Part shown: piece by piece, positions 27,565 through 36,959 of the stretch
Position numbering within the stretch: position 1 is the first letter of the stretch
How the letters are laid out: each line of letters starts with the position of its first letter
Assembly: GCA_040219575.1 (NCBI GenBank)
Contig: JAVJSD010000147.1
Span: 1-41,022 of the forward strand
DNA: 41,022 nucleotides
From: JAVJSD01 sp040219575
Lineage (GTDB): Bacteria; Planctomycetota; Planctomycetia; Pirellulales; Pirellulaceae
Direction of reading: 5' to 3'
Program-made: the position numbers and the translations under genes
The notes under the pieces: generated by a model
What the model was told of the DNA's origin: nothing
Seen by the model: only the letters and a program-made list of their open reading frames with translations
Databases searched by the model: none

Positions 27565-29886
27565 TTACCGATCCTGTTCGCCCAAGGTCAGGTTCTGCGT
27601 GTCGCTGCCGCGCAGTACGGGGCGATACATCGGCAGGTGGCGGTAGTACACCTGCAGCGTCATCAACGCCAACGACGTGGCGTATAGCCGTCCGCCACGC
27701 GCACCCCAGTCGGACCCTTCCGGGTTCCAGCTTCCCGTCTGGTGGTACTCTTTCTCCTGCGTGCGAATCAGATGCTCGCGCATGCGATGGTTCCAGAGGT
27801 CGAAGTCGGGACCTTCCAGATGGTGCAGCGCCTGCGTGGCGTAGTAATAGTAGTAGATCGGGCCCAGCTTGTCGCTCGACTCCGGCGGCAGGTTCTCCAT
27901 CAGATACTGGCTGCCGGCGACCAGGTCCGGGTTGTCCCGCTTCCAGCCCAGATACTCGCGCGTGAGCAGCCCCGCCGCGCTGAGCGAGAGCTTCGACTGT
28001 TGGTCGGGAGTGTAGGCATAACGCGAGAACTTCGCATCGCTCGGTCCGGCGGCGCAGGAATCGATGAACCGTTCGGCGCGGGTCAGCGGCGATTTTTCGA
28101 TCGACATGCCGGCCAATTGTCCCGTGCGGATGCCGAGGAACATCCAGGCCGTGGCCGACATGTCGCCGGCCTGTTGGTAGCTGTAGCGCCACCCGCCTCC
28201 TTCAGGATGTTGCGAGTTCGTGATGTACTTGACCGCCAATTGGGCGGGCACCTTCAGCCGCTCGTCGCCGGAGAGGCCGTAAGCTTCGCACAAGGCCATG
28301 GTGGCGATGACGTGCGAGTAGGAGTTGCCGCCCAGGAAGCCCGACTTTTTCGGATCGCGGCTCTTGTCCTGGATGCGCATCAGGTAGTTCAGTCCGCGCT
28401 CCACCACCTTTTGATAGCGCGCCAATTCGGGCGGTTGTTCGGGCGCCCGGTTGTGCGTGATGCCCGCGCCGAGCAACGGCAGCAATCCGAAGGCGGTGCC
28501 GGCGGTGTCATTATCGACGACTTCGTCTTCGAATTTTTTGCAGCAGTCGCAACCGCGAAGGTTCTCGGAGTAGTTCTTGAGATACCATCGGCCGTCCTCC
28601 TGCTGATGGGCGGCGAGCCACAAAAGGCCCTTCATGACGGCCTCCTCCGACTCTTGCGTGCCACCGTAGGCGTCGAGCAGGGCATTCTTCGACCGCGCCG
28701 TCAAGCGACCGCCGAACGAGCCGCGCCGCAGCAAGGGCGACAACTCCGGGTCGGCGGTGATTTCGCGCGGCAGGAAGCCGCCTTCCCCGTGCGAAACGCG
28801 GACGACCAGCGGATCGGTGCGGGTCAGCGTTCCCGCCGTGGAAGCAACTTGCACGCTGCGGACGCGTTCCTTCGCATCGGGCGCGGCCGCAAGCTGAATC
28901 GTCGCCGTCGTGGCCGCCATGGGAACGTCGACCTTCGCCGCCGTTACGCCCGGGGGCAACTCCTTCAACTCCAGCGTGATCGGCCCCTGGTAGGTGCGGC
29001 GGCCGATGTTGATCTCAATATCTTGCGTTTCGCCGGGCTTGATCGTGGCGACCTGGAAGGAATCGACGCTGTAGGGGCGATTGTCGACCTGCAGCGGCAC
29101 GTCGATCGAGATCGTGCGTCCCAAATGCTCGGCCGTGATTGAAAACGAGGTCTTCACGTTCGGTGCGTCGGCGGCGGCCGTGACCACCAGATCGGTCGCA
29201 TTGCCGTCGTCGGCGACCGGTTCAGCCGTCACGGTGACTTTGGCCGGGGCGCCGGTGATCTTCAGCGGCAGCGGCCCTTCATAGCCGTTGCGCTCCAGAG
29301 CAAGTTGCACCGTCGTCGATCCGCCCGGCGCCAGGATCAAGTCGGTCGGGGGCGCGAAGCTCGGCAGCTTGACCTCATTCACCGCGAGCGTGAGCGGCTG
29401 CGTGGCGGCGATCGTTCCGATCGACACCGTCACCTGCATGTCGCGAAGCAAGTCTTCGTCGCCGAGTTTGATGTCGGCCGAGATCTTGAGCTTCCCCTGC
29501 GATTCGCCCGCCGCGAGGGGGCTTTTCTCGACCGTGACGCCTTCGGGGATCCCGCCGACTTCGACGTTGATTTCTCCCTCGTTGCCGGCGCGATCGACCT
29601 GCAAGACCACCTCCGCCGAGGCGCCGGGTTGAAGCGTCACCGGCGCAAAGGGGCTCAGACTGAGCGGCTTGATCACCACTTTCGGCGCCGGATCAACTGC
29701 GGGCTCGGCGGGAGGAGGATCTTCGGGCTGCGGCGTCTGGACGACCGGTTTGGGGGGAGGCTCAGGTGTGCCTCGTGAACAACTCGAAGTGAGCAGCACC
29801 AGCCCCGCCAAAGCGGCCAACAACACGGCGCCCAACTGCGACCGTAGCTGTTGCGCACGAATCCGCCAATTATTTCGCCGCGTCAC
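27565..29886 (-). CDS. Large lipoprotein with Ig-like repeats and a squalene-cyclase-like alpha-toroid
   Basis: 773 residues from GTG 29886, chosen for AGGAGG six bases upstream; the frame is open to an ATG at 29922. The N-terminus has a hydrophobic segment ending TSSC (Cys~36), probably a lipoprotein site, then a Pro-rich linker. Residues ~65-370 hold about four beta-sandwich repeats with alternating phrases (LQPGASAEVVLQVDR, LAPGGSTTVQLALERNGYEG, IKPGETQDIEINIGRRTYQG). The C-terminal ~370 residues form an alpha-toroid of prenyltransferase/squalene-oxidase type (VMKGLLWLAAHQQEDGRWYL, GLNYLMRIQ, GGGWRYS, GSWNPEGSDW). A CDCC cluster is present. The DxDD cyclase acid motif is not seen, so catalysis is doubtful. 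Function unknown; likely cell-surface. Confidence 0.85.
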   Translation of the reverse strand: MTRRNNWRIRAQQLRSQLGAVLLAALAGLVLLTSSCSRGTPEPPPKPVVQTPQPEDPPPAEPAVDPAPKVVIKPLSLSPFAPVTLQPGASAEVVLQVDRAGNEGEINVEVGGIPEGVTVEKSPLAAGESQGKLKISADIKLGDEDLLRDMQVTVSIGTIAATQPLTLAVNEVKLPSFAPPTDLILAPGGSTTVQLALERNGYEGPLPLKITGAPAKVTVTAEPVADDGNATDLVVTAAADAPNVKTSFSITAEHLGRTISIDVPLQVDNRPYSVDSFQVATIKPGETQDIEINIGRRTYQGPITLELKELPPGVTAAKVDVPMAATTATIQLAAAPDAKERVRSVQVASTAGTLTRTDPLVVRVSHGEGGFLPREITADPELSPLLRRGSFGGRLTARSKNALLDAYGGTQESEEAVMKGLLWLAAHQQEDGRWYLKNYSENLRGCDCCKKFEDEVVDNDTAGTAFGLLPLLGAGITHNRAPEQPPELARYQKVVERGLNYLMRIQDKSRDPKKSGFLGGNSYSHVIATMALCEAYGLSGDERLKVPAQLAVKYITNSQHPEGGGWRYSYQQAGDMSATAWMFLGIRTGQLAGMSIEKSPLTRAERFIDSCAAGPSDAKFSRYAYTPDQQSKLSLSAAGLLTREYLGWKRDNPDLVAGSQYLMENLPPESSDKLGPIYYYYYATQALHHLEGPDFDLWNHRMREHLIRTQEKEYHQTGSWNPEGSDWGARGGRLYATSLALMTLQVYYRHLPMYRPVLRGSDTQNLTLGEQDR

Positions 29887-30294
29887 CGCAATCCTCCTGT
29901 AGCCCGTTGCTCGGAAAATCACTACTTGTCAACACGCCATTCTAGCCGAAGTCGAGGCTCCAGCGACATTCCCACGTTGCGAGTATTTCCAAGTTCGACG
30001 TATCGAGTAATCGAGGGTGTCGCGTCGTGTTTCGACGTATCACGCCGACGCGGAGGCGATCTCCATCGAAGGATCGCGCTGCGGCGGAGATACTCTGTTT
30101 GCAGTTCCAGATTGACGTTCCTTCTTCGTGGAGCCTACCGCTGTGTGCGTGGGCGCGGATCGTCGAGTTACTTCACGGCGACGGAAACTTTTTCACGGAA
30201 AGGAGCGTCCATCGTTTAGCTACCAGCTCATTCCGGCGATGGGTAATCAGGCATCCGTCTCCACCATGGACTTGTCCCAGCAAAAGGTCGAACG
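29887..30294. other. Divergent intergenic region
   Basis: This 408-bp gap lies between a minus and a plus gene and so should hold two promoters. CGACGTATC occurs twice (29996-30004 and about 30031-30039). No gene is supported. Confidence 0.5.
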
Positions 30295-32616
30295 ATGAAA
30301 CGCTTGTCAACAATCGGGTTAGGACTTTTGATCGCCAGTTGCGCGGCGAGCGCCTTCGGGCAGGGATTGTTGATTGTGGAAGACACCCGCCCGGTTCCCC
30401 TGCCGCGGCCGATCTTCCGCCGCACGCCCGAGCCCCCCCAGATGACGTACAAGATCAAGGAACTGGCGGTCCAGGCTCGGATCGACGACCAGGTCGCCCG
30501 GACGCAGGTGACGCAGTCGTTCGTAAACACCGGCAGTCGGCAGATGGAGGTTTCCTTTGTCTTTCCGCTGCCCTACGACGGCGCCATCGATCGACTCACG
30601 TTCATGGTCGATGGGACCGAATACGAGGCCAAACTGATGAAGGCCTCCGAAGCTCGCTCGATCTATGAAGGCTACATCCGCCGCAATCAGGATCCAGCGC
30701 TGCTGGAGTGGATGGGAACCGGCATGTTCAAGACCAGCGTGTTTCCGGTTCCGCCGGGCGCCGAACGAAAGGTGACGCTTCGCTACAGCCAATTGCTGCG
30801 GAAGGATCATCAGCTGACCGATTTCCTGTTCCCACTGTCGACGGCCAAGTACACCTCGCACGCCGTGGAGAAAGTCAGCGTCGAGGCCTCGATCCAAAGC
30901 ACCCAGGAGATTAAGAGCGTTTACAGTCCCACGCATTCGATCGAGGTGAAACGCCCCGGCAAGCATCAGGCCACGATCAAGTTCGAGGCCCAGAATCAGA
31001 TTCCCGAGAGCGACTTCCGTCTGTTCTTCGACACCGCCGCCGGTTCGCTCGGCGCCAGCGTCGTAAGCTATCGCCCCGAGCCGAATGAAGACGGCTACTT
31101 CCTGCTGTTGGCCAGCCCGGAGGTGAAGTCGGCCAGCGCCGCGCGGGCGGCCAAGACCGTGGTCGTGGTTGTCGACCGCAGCGGCAGCATGAGCGGCAAG
31201 AAGATCGAGCAGGCCCGCGAGGCGCTCAAGTTCGTCGTCAACAATCTCCGCGACGGCGACCTGTTCAACATCGTGGCTTACGACAGCAGCGTCGAGTCGT
31301 TCCGGCCCGAACTGCAGAAATTCAACGAAGAGACGCGGCAGCAGGCGGTCGGCTGGATCGAAGGCATCTACGCCGGCGGCAGCACCAACATTGACGGCGC
31401 CCTGAAGACCGCCCTGGGCATGTTCCAGGACGAGAAGCGGCCCGGTTACGTGGTGTTTCTGACCGACGGCCTGCCCACGGCCGGCGAGACCAACGAGTCG
31501 AAGATCGTGGTCAACAGCACCAAGAACAACAAGTACGATGTGCGGCTGATCAACTTCGGCGTGGGCTACGACGTGAACGCCCGGTTGCTCGACCGTCTGT
31601 CGCGCGAGAACCGCGGCCAGAGCGAATTCGTGCGGCCTAACGAGGACCTCGAGGCGCACGTCAGCCGGCTGTACGACAAGATCAGCTCGCCGGTGATGAC
31701 CAACGTGGCGGTCGATTTCGAGCTGGATGAAGTCCGCGTCGAAGAGGGCCGACCGGTCACGCGCGTGTACCCCCGCCAATTGACTGACCTGTTCGAAGGC
31801 GAACAGCTGGTGCTGGTCGGACGGTACAAGAAGCACGGCCCGGCGAAGGTGACCATCAAGGGCCGCGTGGGCGATGACGAGCGGGAGTTCGACTTCCCGG
31901 CCGAGTTGGTCCAACACAGCGGCGACCAGTCGTACAGTTTCGTCGAGAAGTTGTGGGCCATGCGGCGAGTGGGGGAGATCATCGATGAACTCGATCTGCA
32001 CGGCGCCAATCAGGAACTAGTCACCGAGTTGGTCGCGCTGTCGACCAAGCATGGCATCATCACACCCTACACTTCGTTCCTGGCCGACGACCAACCGCAG
32101 TCCGGCCCGGTCGCCGACATCCGCCGCGGCCGCGACCGCGCCGCCGAGCAACTGCGGCAACTCGAAGTCGCCGACGGCCGCATCGGATTCGAACAGCGCA
32201 ATGAGAAGAAGGCGCTTCAGGAAGCCAATCTGGCGCCCACCAGCAGCGGTTTCGCCGCCACGCGACCGCAAGCGGCTTCGGAAGGCGATTCCGCCGGCTT
32301 TCCTGGCGATTCCGGCCGAGCCAGCGGCGTGAAGTATCGGGACCTCGAATCCGGCGAAGAGGTGTCGGCCGACGGCGTGCAGATCGTCGGCAGCGAAACG
32401 CTGTACAAGCGTGGAAAAACCTGGATCGCGTCGAGTGCTGTCGACATTGATCCCGCCAAGGACGCCGCCAAGATCAAGACCATCGAGCGGTTCAGCACCG
32501 AGTATTTCGAGTTGACCAAGAAGAACACCGCCGGTGAAAACGCAGTCCTTGCTCGCCAGCAGACTGGCGAGGAGTTGCTGATCACCCTCCGCGGACAAAC
32601 CTACTGCATCAAGTAG
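30295..32616 (+). CDS. Secreted VIT and VWA domain protein
   Basis: 773 residues. A signal peptide covers ~1-23 (cleavage near AFGQG). The VIT domain (about 50-170) has SFVNTGSRQMEVSFVFPLP and SIYEGYIRRNQDPALLEW, typical of inter-alpha-trypsin-inhibitor-like proteins. The VWA domain (about 286-460) has a full MIDAS: DRSGSMS (294-300), GGSTNIDGAL and FLTDGLPT. A further beta region and a Gln/Ala-rich segment follow (about 590-680), then a C-terminal domain. Such proteins bind ligands through a metal ion on the cell surface; the partner is unknown. The start has an AAGG upstream. Confidence 0.92.
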   Translation: MKRLSTIGLGLLIASCAASAFGQGLLIVEDTRPVPLPRPIFRRTPEPPQMTYKIKELAVQARIDDQVARTQVTQSFVNTGSRQMEVSFVFPLPYDGAIDRLTFMVDGTEYEAKLMKASEARSIYEGYIRRNQDPALLEWMGTGMFKTSVFPVPPGAERKVTLRYSQLLRKDHQLTDFLFPLSTAKYTSHAVEKVSVEASIQSTQEIKSVYSPTHSIEVKRPGKHQATIKFEAQNQIPESDFRLFFDTAAGSLGASVVSYRPEPNEDGYFLLLASPEVKSASAARAAKTVVVVVDRSGSMSGKKIEQAREALKFVVNNLRDGDLFNIVAYDSSVESFRPELQKFNEETRQQAVGWIEGIYAGGSTNIDGALKTALGMFQDEKRPGYVVFLTDGLPTAGETNESKIVVNSTKNNKYDVRLINFGVGYDVNARLLDRLSRENRGQSEFVRPNEDLEAHVSRLYDKISSPVMTNVAVDFELDEVRVEEGRPVTRVYPRQLTDLFEGEQLVLVGRYKKHGPAKVTIKGRVGDDEREFDFPAELVQHSGDQSYSFVEKLWAMRRVGEIIDELDLHGANQELVTELVALSTKHGIITPYTSFLADDQPQSGPVADIRRGRDRAAEQLRQLEVADGRIGFEQRNEKKALQEANLAPTSSGFAATRPQAASEGDSAGFPGDSGRASGVKYRDLESGEEVSADGVQIVGSETLYKRGKTWIASSAVDIDPAKDAAKIKTIERFSTEYFELTKKNTAGENAVLARQQTGEELLITLRGQTYCIK

Positions 32617-32642
32617 CGTGAATCCGAAGGTCCTCGCCGTGG

Positions 32643-32661
32643 CCGACGCTGCCAGCGTCGG
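32643..32661. terminator. Hairpin downstream of the VIT/VWA gene
   Basis: CCGACGCT-GCC-AGCGTCGG forms a perfect 8-bp stem followed by a pyrimidine run (TCTCTTCCTC). It stands 27 bp after the VIT/VWA stop and 22 bp before the next start. It could act as a weak terminator or a repeat. Confidence 0.4.
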
Positions 32662-32682
32662 TCTCTTCCTCAAGCAAATGCC

Positions 32683-33303
32683 ATGAACAAGTTCGTCACG
32701 TTCGCCCTGGCACAGGCCCTCATGCTAGCGACCGCCGCTGGCGCAACGGCGGAGGCCCCCACAGGCTCCTCCGACAATTCAACAACGGCATCTCGGCCGA
32801 CGCTATCGCTCGACGTTGAGATCGCCGAGACGTCGATTCGCGCCGGCGAGCAGCTCGCGATCAAGGCCACGATCACCAATCACGGCCGTGAAGCGGTCAC
32901 GCTCGTGCAGCCGGGGGACGGCAGCGCGTGCGGATGGCGGACTCCACTTACGGGCGTCTCCTTGGCGCCCGCCGCCAGCGACGCGCGTCACCCCGATCTC
33001 CCCAAGCCGTATACCGGGCCGCGGTGCGGCAATGTCAATCCACTCACGCGGGAGGAAATCGTCTTCCTTCGCCCGGGCGAAACGATGCCGCTCTCCGACT
33101 GGTTTTGCTATCTGCCGGTGCGAGACCCTGGCAAGCATCGCGTCGTGTTCTACTACGCGAATCAGCCCGACAAGACGTGGCGGGGAGTCCCCCTGGGCCA
33201 GCACGACGCGGAGGCGATGAAGTTAGTGCATGCCAGCACACCCTGCCAGCTGAAAAGCCGGGAATTGATCATCGATGTGCTGGCGGCGGAAGACGCTCGG
33301 TAG
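32683..33303 (+). CDS. Small secreted protein with an Ig-like N-terminal part
   Basis: A 206-residue protein with a signal peptide (hydrophobic stretch ~5-23, ending AGATAEA). Residues ~45-80 read as an Ig-like or BsuPI-like beta strand pair (SLDVEIAETSIRAGEQLAIK, ATITNHGREAVTLVQPGDG). Four cysteines (in SACGW, PRCGN, DWFCYL and TPCQL) could form disulphides. The remainder (FLRPGETMPLSDWFCYLPV, HRVVFYYANQP) also looks all-beta. The family is not recognised. It is periplasmic or surface-located by inference and follows the VIT/VWA gene by 66 bp. Confidence 0.72.
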   Translation: MNKFVTFALAQALMLATAAGATAEAPTGSSDNSTTASRPTLSLDVEIAETSIRAGEQLAIKATITNHGREAVTLVQPGDGSACGWRTPLTGVSLAPAASDARHPDLPKPYTGPRCGNVNPLTREEIVFLRPGETMPLSDWFCYLPVRDPGKHRVVFYYANQPDKTWRGVPLGQHDAEAMKLVHASTPCQLKSRELIIDVLAAEDAR

Positions 33304-33372
33304 GCGATTCCGCGAGGTCTCCTGCGGCCGCATTGGCCCCAACTGCGGTCGCGTTTCTCGATTCGCGCCTCA

Positions 33373-33403
33373 AAAACTGCCCTGGCGACGAGACGGCAGT
33401 TTT
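33373..33403 (+). terminator. Putative rho-independent terminator
   Basis: AAAACTGCC (33373-33381) pairs with GGCAGTTTT (33395-33403), a 9-bp stem with a 13-base loop and a T4 end. It lies 70 bp after the small secreted protein gene and 100 bp before the radical SAM gene. The short T-run makes it a modest candidate. Confidence 0.45.
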
Positions 33404-33502
33404 GCCAGAATCCCCCGCGCGCTCTTCTCTGACCATGTCGCCCGACGGCTCCACCCGGCGCGTTCGCGGGTCGCCGTCGCTCCCCAATCGCCGAGAGAAA
33501 CG

Positions 33503-35461
33503 ATGGAATTGCCAGTGCGTGCTCGGGGCGATCAGGCCTTACCGGCCGGCGCCATGCTCGACATCCGTCAGCGGCTCCGCCAGCTCGCGGCACGGCACGA
33601 TCTGACCACCGTCATCGCCTGTGCTTTCGATCACCGCACGCGTATTCTGCCGTTCATCTACGCCGATCTCAAAATGGCGCCCGCCGGCGTGCGGGCCATC
33701 GGTTCGGCGCTGGTCGACTCGGGGTTCGAGAAGACGCGGATTGTGCTGCAGCAGTGGAATCAGAATTTTCTGCCCACGCACATGCGACTCGACGGCCGGA
33801 TTCCCGACATGTTCCTCGTCTCCAGCATGCACCTGCACACTGCCGAGTGCCGCAAGCTGCTGCAGGATGTATCCCGCATTGATCCGCAACACCGGCCGCT
33901 GGTGATCGCCGGCGGACCACTCGGCGTCTACGAACCCTGGCAGGCGTTTAGCGCCGAACCTGGTGAAACCTGGGGCGCGGATGTCGCGGTCACCGGCGAA
34001 GAATACGTCCTGCTGGAGTTGCTCGAGGTGTTGCTTTCGATGCGCGGCGACGGCGAGCCGATGCGCGACGCGTTCGCGCGGGCGCGCGATGACGGCGCGC
34101 TCGACGCAGTGCCGGGACTCGTCTATCGCCACACCAACGACGCGGGGGAGACCGAGGAGCTTGTCGACACGGGCATCCAACGTCTTGTCACCAACCTCGA
34201 TGAACTGCCGTCGCCCGTTCACGGCTACCGATTGCTGGAACCGCCAAGCAAGTCCAGCAAACTGGCCCAGCACGCAATTCCGGCGAATCGCGTCCGGTAT
34301 CACTCCAGCGTGGCGTCGATGGTGATGACGTTCGGCTGCAAGTTTCGCTGCTCTTACTGCCCGATCCCGGCCTACAATCAGCGCCTGTACCGGGCCAAGA
34401 GCGGCGAGCGCGTCGCCGAGGAGTTCACCTCGCTCCGGGCCGAGTTCGGCATCAGCACATTCTTCAGCACCGACGACAACTTCTTCAACGACGAACAGCG
34501 GACGCTCGAAATCGTCGAAACGGTCGCCAGGAAGATCGACGGAGGCGCGCGGTCGCTGCGCAAGATCCGCTGGGCGACCGAAGCCACCGTCCACGACACG
34601 ATCAAGCTTCAGGATCATTTGCCGACGATCCGCAAGGCGGGCATGGTCGCCGTCTGGTTGGGAGTGGAGGACATCACCGCCTCGCTGGTGCGCAAGGGGC
34701 AAAGCGAAGACAAGACCCTCGAGGCGTTTCGCCTGCTGCGGCAAAACGGCATCTTCCCCGTTCCGATGCTCATGCACCACGATGAGCAGCCGCTGCTTTC
34801 GCTGAAGGGCAACTACGGGCTGCTCAATCAACTGCGGCTGCTGCGCAAGTCGGGCGCGTTGTACATGCAGGCGCTGATGCTGGTGCCGGCCCGCGGCTCG
34901 AAGCTGTATCAGGAGACGTACACGTCGGGCATGGCGTACGAGAGCGTCGACGGCGTTCCGGTTGAACCGCATATCAGCGACGGCAGCTACGTGATCGCCT
35001 CGCGGCATCCGCGTCCCTGGTTGAAGCAACTCAACCTGCTGCTGGCGTACGCCTATTTCTTCAATCCATTGCGTTTCTTGCTCGCCCTCGTCTGGTCGAA
35101 GTCGCGGATTCCGCTGATCGACGCGGAGACCTCGCCGCCGGAGGAGATCGAGCAAATGTCGATCTGGAAACGGGCGAGGCGCAGGATCGGGCGAACCGTG
35201 GCGGGTCATTTCATCGACGCCGCGGTGCAGGCGTTCGGCATGTGGGGACTTTTTCACACCTTTCGACGCACCATCGGCTGGTTCTTTCATCTGCTGGGGG
35301 GGCGGATCGTCCGCTATAGCGAGACGCCGGCCAATCGTGTCCCCCTGCGCGGCGTCGCGGGGGACCGGGCGGCGCATCAACTGCCGGGAAGCGCCGAACT
35401 GGTCGTGCTGCAAATTCCGTCGGCCTGCGAGAGCGACGGCGAGACGCGCAAGGCCGCGTAG
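33503..35461 (+). CDS. B12-binding-type radical SAM protein
   Basis: About 652 residues from ATG 33503 (the frame is open to 33275). Residues ~60-250 form an N-terminal cobalamin-binding-like Rossmann domain (VIAGGPLGVYEPW, WGADVAVTGEEYVLLELLE). The radical SAM core has the CX3CX2C cluster motif in FGCKFRCSYC (Cys279, 283, 286), followed by STDDNFFND and AVWLGVEDI. The C-terminal third has hydrophobic, aromatic-rich stretches (AYAYFFNPLRFLLALVW, MWGLFHTFRR) suggesting membrane association. B12-dependent radical SAM enzymes mainly methylate or rearrange small molecules. The substrate is unknown and no pathway genes lie alongside. Confidence 0.88.
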   Translation: MELPVRARGDQALPAGAMLDIRQRLRQLAARHDLTTVIACAFDHRTRILPFIYADLKMAPAGVRAIGSALVDSGFEKTRIVLQQWNQNFLPTHMRLDGRIPDMFLVSSMHLHTAECRKLLQDVSRIDPQHRPLVIAGGPLGVYEPWQAFSAEPGETWGADVAVTGEEYVLLELLEVLLSMRGDGEPMRDAFARARDDGALDAVPGLVYRHTNDAGETEELVDTGIQRLVTNLDELPSPVHGYRLLEPPSKSSKLAQHAIPANRVRYHSSVASMVMTFGCKFRCSYCPIPAYNQRLYRAKSGERVAEEFTSLRAEFGISTFFSTDDNFFNDEQRTLEIVETVARKIDGGARSLRKIRWATEATVHDTIKLQDHLPTIRKAGMVAVWLGVEDITASLVRKGQSEDKTLEAFRLLRQNGIFPVPMLMHHDEQPLLSLKGNYGLLNQLRLLRKSGALYMQALMLVPARGSKLYQETYTSGMAYESVDGVPVEPHISDGSYVIASRHPRPWLKQLNLLLAYAYFFNPLRFLLALVWSKSRIPLIDAETSPPEEIEQMSIWKRARRRIGRTVAGHFIDAAVQAFGMWGLFHTFRRTIGWFFHLLGGRIVRYSETPANRVPLRGVAGDRAAHQLPGSAELVVLQIPSACESDGETRKAA

Positions 35462-35484
35462 CGTCGCATCAGCCGCACCGCAAC

Positions 35485-35518
35485 GTAGCGGAAGTCGTGA
35501 GACGTCGTGAGACTTCCC
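35485..35518 (+). repeat. Dispersed palindromic repeat, copy D (internally duplicated)
   Basis: The unit begins GTAGCGGAAGTCGTGAGAC but repeats GTCGTGAGAC before closing with TTCCC, so it is 10 bp longer than the others. It lies just after the radical SAM stop. Confidence 0.65.
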
Positions 35519-35623
35519 AAATGCCTCGAGAGACGATGCCCGCGACGTGCGCCTTGCCGCTGCTGGGTGCTATACTGTGCACTGCTTCAAGCCAACGTCT
35601 TCCACTGACTGGGAAGGTGCAGC

Positions 35624-36952
35624 ATGCGCATCGCCGTTCAATCTCTCATCGTCTGTTTCGTTACGCTTCCCGCCGCACTGTCGATCGCAGGTGAGTTCGA
35701 AGAGGCAGCCGCCGGCAACTGGCATCAGTGGCGTGGTCCGCTCGCGACCGGCGTCTCGCCGACGGCCGAACCGCCGACCGAGTGGAGCGAAGAAAAGAAC
35801 ATCAAGTGGAAGGTCCGCATTCCGGGCGACGGCAGTTCGACGCCGGCCGTCTGGGGCGACCGCGTGTACGTGCTGTCGGCCGAAGCCACTGACCGCGCGG
35901 CCGATGAAAAGCCAGAGGTTCATCCCGACGCCAAGACGCTGCCGCCCGATGTTTACTACCGCTTTCTCGTGCTCTGCCTCGATCGCGCGACGGGAAAGGT
36001 TCTGTGGCAAAAGACGGCCTGTGAGGCCGTGCCGCACGAAGGGCGTCATCAATCGCATAGCTATGCGGGATCATCGCCGCTGACCGAAGGCCGGCGACTG
36101 TATGCGTTCTTCGGCTCGCGGGGATTGTTCTGCTATGATCTCGACGGCCAGCTTCTTTGGCGGCGCGACTTCGGCAAAATGCGCACACGCTACGGCTGGG
36201 GAGAAGCGGCCACGCCCGCACTGCACGGCGACACGCTGATCGTGCCCTGGGACCAGGAAGACGAATCGTTCGTCGTCGCATTGGACGCCGCCACCGGCGA
36301 GACGCGCTGGCGCAAGGATCGCGACGAGCCCACCGGTTGGGCCACGCCGCTGATTGTCGAGCAGGACGGCGCGACGCAGGTGATCCTCAACGGCGCCAAC
36401 CGCGTGCGCAGCTACGATCTGACGAATGGCGAACTCCTGTGGGAGTGCGGTGGACAAACCGTCAACGCCATTCCCAGTCCCGTCCGTCACGGCGACGCGG
36501 TCGTCTGCATGAGCGGCTACCGCGGTTACCATGCCTGCGCGATTCCACTCGCTGCGCGGGGAGACGTCACCGGCGGCGAGACGGTCCGTTGGAGCCACGG
36601 CCGTGGAACGCCCTATGTGCCATCGCCGCTGCTCTACGACGGCCTGCTCTACTTCACGCGGGCCAATTCGGCGATTCTCACCTGCCTCGACGCCGAGTCC
36701 GGAGAACCCGCCTATGAAATGGAGCGGTTGTCGGAACTCAACAGCCTGTACGCTTCCCCATCCGCTGCGGACGGCAAGATTTACATCACCGATCGCGACG
36801 GGGTGACGATGGTGCTTCGGCACGGACGCGAATTCAAGGTGCTCGCCGTCAATAGACTCGACGATCCTGTCGACGCCTCGCCCGTTCCGATCGGCAAAAG
36901 CCTGTTGCTCCGCGGGCGACGGCACCTGTACTGCATCGAGGAGTCGCAGTAG
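35624..36952 (+). CDS. Secreted PQQ-binding-like beta-propeller protein
   Basis: A 442-residue protein with a signal peptide (VQSLIVCFVTLPAALSIAG). It begins WHQWRGPLATGVSP, the entry phrase of planctomycete PQQ-like propellers, and then shows repeated blade motifs: STPAVWGDRVYVLS, VLCLDRATGKVLWQ, LFCYDLDGQLLWR, VVALDAATGETRWRK, SPLLYDGLLYF and LTCLDAESGEPAYE. The fold is shared by BamB and quinoprotein dehydrogenases, but no catalytic PQQ ligands or heme site are evident, so it is probably a scaffold or binding protein in the periplasm. The start has GGAAGG upstream. Confidence 0.88.
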   Translation: MRIAVQSLIVCFVTLPAALSIAGEFEEAAAGNWHQWRGPLATGVSPTAEPPTEWSEEKNIKWKVRIPGDGSSTPAVWGDRVYVLSAEATDRAADEKPEVHPDAKTLPPDVYYRFLVLCLDRATGKVLWQKTACEAVPHEGRHQSHSYAGSSPLTEGRRLYAFFGSRGLFCYDLDGQLLWRRDFGKMRTRYGWGEAATPALHGDTLIVPWDQEDESFVVALDAATGETRWRKDRDEPTGWATPLIVEQDGATQVILNGANRVRSYDLTNGELLWECGGQTVNAIPSPVRHGDAVVCMSGYRGYHACAIPLAARGDVTGGETVRWSHGRGTPYVPSPLLYDGLLYFTRANSAILTCLDAESGEPAYEMERLSELNSLYASPSAADGKIYITDRDGVTMVLRHGREFKVLAVNRLDDPVDASPVPIGKSLLLRGRRHLYCIEESQ

Positions 36953-36959
36953 GCCGCAT

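Noticed and set aside
30319..32001. A long frame antisense to the VIT/VWA gene
   Set aside because: Mirror frame of a real gene with complete MIDAS motifs; product lacks any fold signature.
33539..35413. A 624-codon frame antisense to the radical SAM gene
   Set aside because: Arg/His/Gln-rich shadow of a gene with an intact iron-sulphur motif.
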